DNA from: UBA6197 sp047638075
GTDB lineage: Bacteria > Pseudomonadota > Alphaproteobacteria > Rhodobacterales > Rhodobacteraceae
Direction of reading: 5' to 3'
DNA: 64,000 nt
Assembly (NCBI RefSeq): GCF_047638075.1
Contig: NZ_JBLJBV010000042.1
Span: 31,296-95,295, forward strand
Position numbers and translations under genes: made by a program. The notes below the pieces were generated by a model, which worked only from the letters and a program-made list of their open reading frames with translations, did no database searches and had not been told where the DNA came from. Below, piece by piece: positions 59,209 through 64,000 of this stretch (the stretch's first letter is position 1; each line of letters begins with the position of its first letter).

Positions 59209-59386
59209 ACATCCGTAATTTAATAAAATATCCGGGCGACCCCGCCCGGAGATCCGGATTTCTCGGGCAATAGTGTGGCGCATCACCGCCCGCCGTCTAT
59301 GCCGAAAAATTACCGCCTCCGCCCAGCAAGATTCTGGACTTTCTCCGCCCACCGCCCCACGCTGCGCGCAGACCGGAGGGTAAATA

Positions 59387-60325
59387 ATGACCGCGCGCAA
59401 GATCATCATCGACACAGACCCCGGCCAGGATGATGCCGTGGCAATACTTCTGGCGCTGGCCAGCCCCGAACTGGAGGTGCTGGGCATCACCGCCGTTGCC
59501 GGCAATGTGCCGCTACCGCTAACGGCCAAAAATGCGCGGATGATCTGCGAATTGGTGGGCCGCACCGATCTGCGCGTGTTTGCCGGCTGTGATCGGCCCT
59601 TGGCGCGCGATCTGGTCACGGCGGAAAACGTGCACGGCAAATCCGGGCTCGACGGGATCGCACTGCCTGATCCGCAGATGTCGCTCGATCCGCAACACGG
59701 CGTCGATTTCATCATCGAAACCCTGCGCGAGCATCCCGAAGGCGCGGTGACGCTATGCCCCCTGGGGCCGCTGACCAATATAGCCACCGCCTTTCAACGC
59801 GCCCCCGACATCATCCCCCGCGTGGCCGAGATCGTGCTGATGGGCGGCGCCTATTTTGAGGTTGGAAACGTCACCCCCGCCGCTGAATTCAACATTTACG
59901 TCGACCCGGAAGCCGCTGATATCGTGTTCAAATCAGGCGCCCCCATCGTCGTGCTGCCGCTTGACGCCACGCATAAGGTGCTGACCAACCGCGCCCGGAT
60001 CGAGGCGTTCCGCGCCCTTGGCACCCGCCCCGGCCATGCGGTAGCCAGCTGGACCGACTTTTTTGAGCGTTACGACATGGCGAAATACGGCACCGAAGGC
60101 GCGCCGCTGCATGACCCTTGCGTTATCGCCTATCTGTTGCGGCCCGATCTGTTCAAGGGCCGCCATATCAACGTTGAAATCGAAACCGAGGGCAGGTTCA
60201 CCCGCGGCATGACCGTCGCGGACTGGTGGGGCGTCACGGACCGCGCGGCCAATGCCATGTTCATCGGTGATGTCGATGCGGCAGGCTTTTATGCGCTGTT
60301 GAGCGAACGCATCGCCCGGCTTTGA
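59387..60325 (+). CDS. Nucleoside hydrolase (inosine-uridine preferring type)
   Basis: 312 residues. The calcium-binding DTDPGQDDA motif is at residues 9-17, and NVHGKSGLDG, NIATAFQRAP, VLMGGAYFEVGNVTPAAEFN and APLHDPCVIAYLL complete the family pattern. It cleaves the N-glycosidic bond of nucleosides to free the base and ribose. A GGAGGG ribosome binding site precedes it. It appears to be a single gene. Confidence 0.94.
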   Translation: MTARKIIIDTDPGQDDAVAILLALASPELEVLGITAVAGNVPLPLTAKNARMICELVGRTDLRVFAGCDRPLARDLVTAENVHGKSGLDGIALPDPQMSLDPQHGVDFIIETLREHPEGAVTLCPLGPLTNIATAFQRAPDIIPRVAEIVLMGGAYFEVGNVTPAAEFNIYVDPEAADIVFKSGAPIVVLPLDATHKVLTNRARIEAFRALGTRPGHAVASWTDFFERYDMAKYGTEGAPLHDPCVIAYLLRPDLFKGRHINVEIETEGRFTRGMTVADWWGVTDRAANAMFIGDVDAAGFYALLSERIARL

Positions 60326-60595
60326 GTGTTGCCGCAAGGCCCGACGCGGGCAACCTGCTGCTAGACACCCCGCATCCTGGTGCGGACGGGCAGTTGAAAT
60401 TCCCCCCTGACGGGCGCGTGCGCGCAGATGAATATCCACCCAAACGCGGGTTGGATACCTTGAAAAGATACCCCGCGATCAAGAATCCCGGGCCGGTTCA
60501 CGGGCAATTATCCGCTGAATTGACGCGGCTTTGATCGTGCGGGGCGTTTTGCTAGGCGCCAAAACACCCTATGTCATGACCAAAGAGGTGCCCCG
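60326..60595. other. Intergenic region before selO
   Basis: 270 bases with a short open frame in the plus direction but no recognisable protein, ribosome binding site or repeat. It should contain the selO promoter. Confidence 0.5.
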
Positions 60596-62017
60596 ATGAC
60601 CCTGGCTTTTGATAATTCTTACGCCCGCCTGCCCGAACGGTTCTTTGCCCGTCAGGCCCCGACCCCGGTGCCCGCGCCCGCGCTGATCGCTGTGAACAAC
60701 GCGCTTGCCGCACGGCTGGGGCTGGATGCAACTGCCCTGACCACGCCCGAGGCGGTGGCGGTCTGGGCCGGAAACACCCTGCCAAAAGATGCCACCCCGA
60801 TTGCGCAGGCCTACGCCGGACACCAGTTCGGCGGCTGGGTGCCCGCCTTGGGCGATGGGCGCGCGGTGCTGCTGGGCGAAGTTGTGGCCCCCGATGGTGC
60901 GCGGTTCGATCTGCAACTGAAGGGCGCGGGGCCCACGCAATGGTCGCGCCGGGGCGATGGTCGCGCCTGGCTGGGGCCGGTGTTGCGCGAATATGTGGTC
61001 AGCGAGGCGATGGCCGCGCTTGGCATTCCGACAACCCGCGCGCTGGCCGCCGTGACCACCGGCGATCCGGTCATCCGTGAGGCGCGCGCCCTGCCCGGCG
61101 CGGTGCTGGTGCGGATCGCCTCCAGCCATATCCGGGTGGGCACATTCCAGTATTTCGTCGCGCGCGGCGACGTCGAGGCGTTGCAGATCCTGACCGACCA
61201 TGTGATCGCGCGCCACTACCCGCAGGCGAAAGGCCCGCTGGATCTGCTGCGCGAAGTGGTCGCGGCGCAGGCGCGGCTGATCGCCCGGTGGATGAGCGTG
61301 GGATTCATTCATGGGGTGATGAACACCGACAATATGGCCATATCCGGCGAGACGATCGACTATGGCCCCTGCGCCTTTCTGGACGCCTATCATCCGCAAA
61401 AGGTGTTTTCCTCAATCGACCAGAATGGCCGCTACGCCTACGGTGCACAGCCGCAGATTGCGGCCTGGAATCTGGCGCAGTTCGCAACCTGCCTGTTGCC
61501 GCTGATGGGCGAACGCGAGGCCGCAATCGAGGCCGCAACCGAGGCCGTCCAAGGCTTTGCCCAGACGTTCGAGGCCGAATGGCTGGCCCGTTTTGGCGCG
61601 AAAATCGGCATTGCACTGCCAAAACCCGGCGACAGCGCGCTGATTGAAACGCTGTTGTCACGGATGGCGGTGTTGGGGGTCGATTTCACCCGTGCCTTTC
61701 ACGGGCTTGCAACCGGCGCGGCCCGGGATGAATTTTCCGACCCCGAGGCGTTTGATCTATGGGCCGCAGACTGGCGCGCGCGGCTGAAATCTGAGGCGGA
61801 CCCGCTGGCGGTCATGACCCGTACCAACCCCGCGCGCATTCCGCGCAACCACCGGATCGAGCAGATGATCGCGGCGGCAGTCGCCGGGGATCATGCGCCC
61901 TTTGCCCGGCTGAACGCGGCGCTGGCCAAACCGTTCGAGACACGCCCCGAATGGGATGATCTGGCCACAGCACCCGCCCCGGATGAGCGGGTCGCGCGCA
62001 CCTTTTGCGGCACCTAG
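60596..62017 (+). CDS. selO: Protein adenylyltransferase SelO (YdiU family)
   Basis: 473 residues, the usual length. FDNSYARLPERFFARQAPTP opens the protein. AYAGHQFGGWVPALGDGRAV, LQLKGAGPTQWSRRGDGRAW, LREYVVSEAMAALGIPTTRA and HGVMNTDNMAISGETIDYGP are the pseudokinase-fold motifs of SelO; the last holds the metal-binding Asn and Asp. It transfers AMP to Ser, Thr or Tyr of proteins, affecting redox stress. The end overlaps the converging small membrane gene by four bases. The C-terminal selenocysteine/Cys position is replaced by FCGT, giving a Cys. Confidence 0.94.
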   Translation: MTLAFDNSYARLPERFFARQAPTPVPAPALIAVNNALAARLGLDATALTTPEAVAVWAGNTLPKDATPIAQAYAGHQFGGWVPALGDGRAVLLGEVVAPDGARFDLQLKGAGPTQWSRRGDGRAWLGPVLREYVVSEAMAALGIPTTRALAAVTTGDPVIREARALPGAVLVRIASSHIRVGTFQYFVARGDVEALQILTDHVIARHYPQAKGPLDLLREVVAAQARLIARWMSVGFIHGVMNTDNMAISGETIDYGPCAFLDAYHPQKVFSSIDQNGRYAYGAQPQIAAWNLAQFATCLLPLMGEREAAIEAATEAVQGFAQTFEAEWLARFGAKIGIALPKPGDSALIETLLSRMAVLGVDFTRAFHGLATGAARDEFSDPEAFDLWAADWRARLKSEADPLAVMTRTNPARIPRNHRIEQMIAAAVAGDHAPFARLNAALAKPFETRPEWDDLATAPAPDERVARTFCGT

Positions 62018-62670
62018 CGGCGGAACTTACGAAAAAAGCGGCGGTTGCGGCGGATGAAATCCTCAAACAGACCGGAAAAACCGCCGCCCTTGCCACGCAA
62101 ATAAAAATACCCCGCCAACGCGCCAATACCCGCCCCCACAACGTCAACGATCAAGTCATACATCGTATCCAAGAGGCCGGATTTTTGCATGTTGAGGCCA
62201 AAGGTCTGATCCATCGCAAATTCGAAAATCTCCCACAGTGCGCCGATGGTGACCGCCACGGAAAACGCAATCAGCGCCATCGCCCAGGCGGGGGCGGCAA
62301 AACGGTCCCCCTCAAACAGGGTGAAGACGAACAAGAACCCCAAGAGGCCAAAGCCCATCGCGGAGCCGCCATGCATGATTACATCCCACCACCAGTAGCG
62401 GTTGTAAAAATCGAACGCCTCACCCAGAAAAATCGTGGCAAAAATGAACGCGGTGATACCGACCAAAAAGCCGGTGGGCAGGTGGATGCCGATCCGCCCG
62501 ACAACCATCATAGGCGCCAGCGTCAGCGCCACGGTCAGCACCGCAACCCCGGCCAGCGGCCATTGCCCCTCCCAAAGTGCGGTCACGAACTCAACCGCGA
62601 GCACTGCCCAAATCAGTTGCACAACAAGGGGTTGGCGGCGAAGACGGTGCCATTGGGTATTGATCCACAT
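62014..62670 (-). CDS. Small integral membrane protein (DUF2238/YjdF-like)
   Basis: 218 residues with about six membrane helices and a basic C-terminal tail (IRRNRRFFRKFRR). Conserved-looking parts are WWDVIMHGGSAMGFGLLGFL, VTIGALWEIFEFAMDQTFGL and DTMYDLIVDVVGAGIGALAG, the pattern of DUF2238-type inner-membrane proteins. Function is unknown. The gene overlaps selO tail to tail and diverges from the endonuclease-type gene at 62735, with 64 bases between. Confidence 0.75.
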   Translation of the reverse strand: MWINTQWHRLRRQPLVVQLIWAVLAVEFVTALWEGQWPLAGVAVLTVALTLAPMMVVGRIGIHLPTGFLVGITAFIFATIFLGEAFDFYNRYWWWDVIMHGGSAMGFGLLGFLFVFTLFEGDRFAAPAWAMALIAFSVAVTIGALWEIFEFAMDQTFGLNMQKSGLLDTMYDLIVDVVGAGIGALAGYFYLRGKGGGFSGLFEDFIRRNRRFFRKFRR

Positions 62671-62734
62671 GGCGCGATCATATGACTTGCATCACGGGGG
62701 TTCAATCTGCGAAAAAATGCACCATATTAGGAAC

Positions 62735-63493
62735 ATGAACCTACGGATCGCCAGTTATAACCTGCGTAAATGCAAAGGCAGTGATGGCCGCCGCGACCCT
62801 GATCGCGTGGTCTCGGTCATCAATGCGCTGGCCGCAGACGTCATAGCCTTGCAAGAGGTGGACCTGCGTATGGGCGCACGCCCCGCCGCCCTGCCCGCCA
62901 CACTGATCACCGCCGAAACGGATTTTCTGCCGGTATCGCTGGCCGGAACCGGGCCGGACAGTCTGGGCTGGCATGGGCAGACGGTGCTGGTACGGCGCGG
63001 CCTTTCGGTGCAGGGGGTCACGCCGTTGCCCCTGCCCGGATGGGAGCCGCGCGGCGCGCTGGCGGTTGATCTGATGGGTGCGGCCGGGGTCTCATTCCGG
63101 CTGATTGCCGCGCATCTGGGCCTGCGGCGCAGCGACCGGCGCGCGCAATGGGCGCGGCTGCGTGACGCACTGGAAACCGCCGAAGGCAGCGGCGCGATCA
63201 TCGGGGATTTCAACGAATGGTCCGCCAGCCGCGGGTTCGAGCCCTTGCAAGGGCTGGCCGTTCATGCGCCCGGCCGCAGCTTTCCGGCGCGCGCGCCGAT
63301 GGCGATGCTGGACCGCATCGTGCTGGGGCCGGGGCTGGCACTGACGCGGGCGGGGGTTCTTGATACGGCACTTGCACGGACGGCCTCGGACCATCTACCG
63401 ATCTGGGGCGATATTACGGGGTTTGTGCCGATATCCGATCAGACCCCAAATAATCAGACCCCAGACAAGGTAGCGGCCCCTACTTCGGCCTAG
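62735..63493 (+). CDS. Endonuclease/exonuclease/phosphatase family protein
   Basis: 252 residues from ATG 62735, with AGGA just before. The fold motifs are RIASYNLRKCKG at the N-terminus, VIALQEVD, GDFNEW and the C-terminal SDHLPIWGDI with the catalytic Asp-His. Such proteins hydrolyse phosphodiesters of DNA, lipids or nucleotides; the substrate is not evident and no signal peptide is seen. The C-terminal 25 residues are an Asn/Gln/Pro-rich extension. It overlaps the converging gene by four bases. Confidence 0.88.
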   Translation: MNLRIASYNLRKCKGSDGRRDPDRVVSVINALAADVIALQEVDLRMGARPAALPATLITAETDFLPVSLAGTGPDSLGWHGQTVLVRRGLSVQGVTPLPLPGWEPRGALAVDLMGAAGVSFRLIAAHLGLRRSDRRAQWARLRDALETAEGSGAIIGDFNEWSASRGFEPLQGLAVHAPGRSFPARAPMAMLDRIVLGPGLALTRAGVLDTALARTASDHLPIWGDITGFVPISDQTPNNQTPDKVAAPTSA

Positions 63494-63720
63494 CGGCGGG
63501 CGCGAAATACTGACCAGCCCAACCAGATCAAAAGCAGCCCGGCAAACACCGGAAGCCAGACCACCTGTATCGTTTCGGCACCTGACCAACGCACCGGTGG
63601 GCAGGGCACAGTCTGCGCCGACGCGCAAGCCTTGGCGTTCAGCCAGACCCAGAACCATGGCCCATAGACAAGCAGCACTACCCCGCCAAGCCCTACCACC
63701 ATCCCGATTGCCTGCCGCAT
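63490..63720 (-). CDS. Small membrane protein, unknown function
   Basis: 76 residues from ATG 63720 (GAGG upstream); the frame is open further but the leader is Arg-rich and unlikely. Two hydrophobic helices (about 7-26 and 53-70) flank a loop with two cysteines (ACASAQTVPCPPV). No family is recognised. It converges on the endonuclease-type gene with a 4-base overlap. Confidence 0.65.
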   Translation of the reverse strand: MRQAIGMVVGLGGVVLLVYGPWFWVWLNAKACASAQTVPCPPVRWSGAETIQVVWLPVFAGLLLIWLGWSVFRARR

Positions 63721-63888
63721 AAATTCGCCCCTCATGAAGCGCCGCTTTGCGCGGCGCGTGCCAAACTGCCGCGAAACGCGCACCGCCGCAAGGGGCAGGT
63801 CAGTTCGCCGCAGGAGGGACTTGCCGCGGAAGAAGGCGAGGGCTAAGGCTCGGCTTTGTTCTTTGTCTGGCCGCAGCAGGATGCCCCG

Positions 63889-64000
63889 ATGACCCCTTCC
63901 CAAAATATTGGCTCGGAAAACCTGCGCGGCAGTTTGCTGATGGTCGCCTCGATGGCCGGTTTCGGATTCGAGGACATGTTCGTGAAATCACTGGCCGAAA
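63889..64000 (+). CDS. Start of an EamA/DMT-family transporter
   Basis: From ATG 63889 the frame is open to the window end and reads MTPSQNIGSENLRGSLLMVA, then SMAGFGFEDMFVKSLAE. The RGSLLMVASMAGF-x-x-x-D-x-FVK pattern is the first helix of EamA/RhaT drug/metabolite-type permeases. Only 37 residues are visible, so the family call is tentative. Confidence 0.65.
   Translation, partial: MTPSQNIGSENLRGSLLMVASMAGFGFEDMFVKSLAE

Overview
The window looks like a chromosomal segment of an alphaproteobacterium of the family Rhodobacteraceae (Roseobacter/Rhodobacter group). The base composition is GC-rich. Several arrangements are typical of that group: a DUF6867 gene inside a branched-chain amino acid (liv) operon, pepA-holC divergent from lptFG-lptD-surA-pdxA-rsmA, a DUF4167 gene near prmC-prfA, and a LuxR/LuxI acyl-homoserine-lactone (AHL) system. 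No rRNA, tRNA or CRISPR array was recognised.

Layout. 1-1.5 kb: two glycosyltransferases, the first cut by the window edge. 2.1-3.8 kb: a bile acid:sodium symporter-family permease convergent with a TauE/SafE permease. 4.1-9.5 kb: livHMGF, DUF6867 and livJ, closed by a strong hairpin. 9.7-11.5 kb: an SLC13-type permease with two TrkA_C domains. 11.6-16.9 kb: a quorum-sensing locus with a LuxR-like protein lacking its DNA-binding domain, a divergent complete LuxR, and a LuxI. LuxR and LuxI are separated by a ~3.36 kb integrated element (about 12870-16226). The element carries a tyrosine recombinase, a frameshifted DUF4236 gene, three overlapping small unknown genes, a tandem repeat of ~130-155 bp and a 31-bp inverted repeat. 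A 12-bp direct repeat at its ends is a candidate att core. 17-20.4 kb: HIT protein, 5-oxoprolinase pxpABC and aroQ. 20.6-24.5 kb: a double universal stress protein, a small unknown protein, an Rnk/GreA-C-like regulator, a zinc-ribbon protein and an MscS channel. 24.5-26.5 kb: yeiH-yeiE. 26.7-33.1 kb: a dipeptide ABC transporter (dppABCDF order) with an M24 peptidase.

33.4-39.7 kb: a secreted unknown protein, then a cobalamin uptake operon transcribed leftwards from a cobalamin riboswitch: btuB, a secreted binding protein, permease, ATPase, and a second binding protein without signal peptide. 39.7-42.9 kb: DUF475 membrane protein, holC, pepA. 43-50.8 kb: lptF, lptG, lptD, surA, pdxA and rsmA, tightly packed and closed by a terminator shared with the converging DUF4167 gene. 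51.9-55.7 kb: prmC, prfA, an agmatinase-family gene and ndk. 55.8-60.3 kb: a small periplasmic protein, an ABC-F ATPase, an iron-binding periplasmic protein and a nucleoside hydrolase. 60.6-64 kb: selO, two small membrane proteins, an endonuclease/exonuclease/phosphatase protein and the start of a DMT transporter.

Most of the window is ordinary core genome. The parts most worth a second look are the interrupted quorum-sensing locus with its HTH-less receptor, the compact mobile element with its unexplained repeats, and the cobalamin operon with a binding protein that appears to stay in the cytoplasm.
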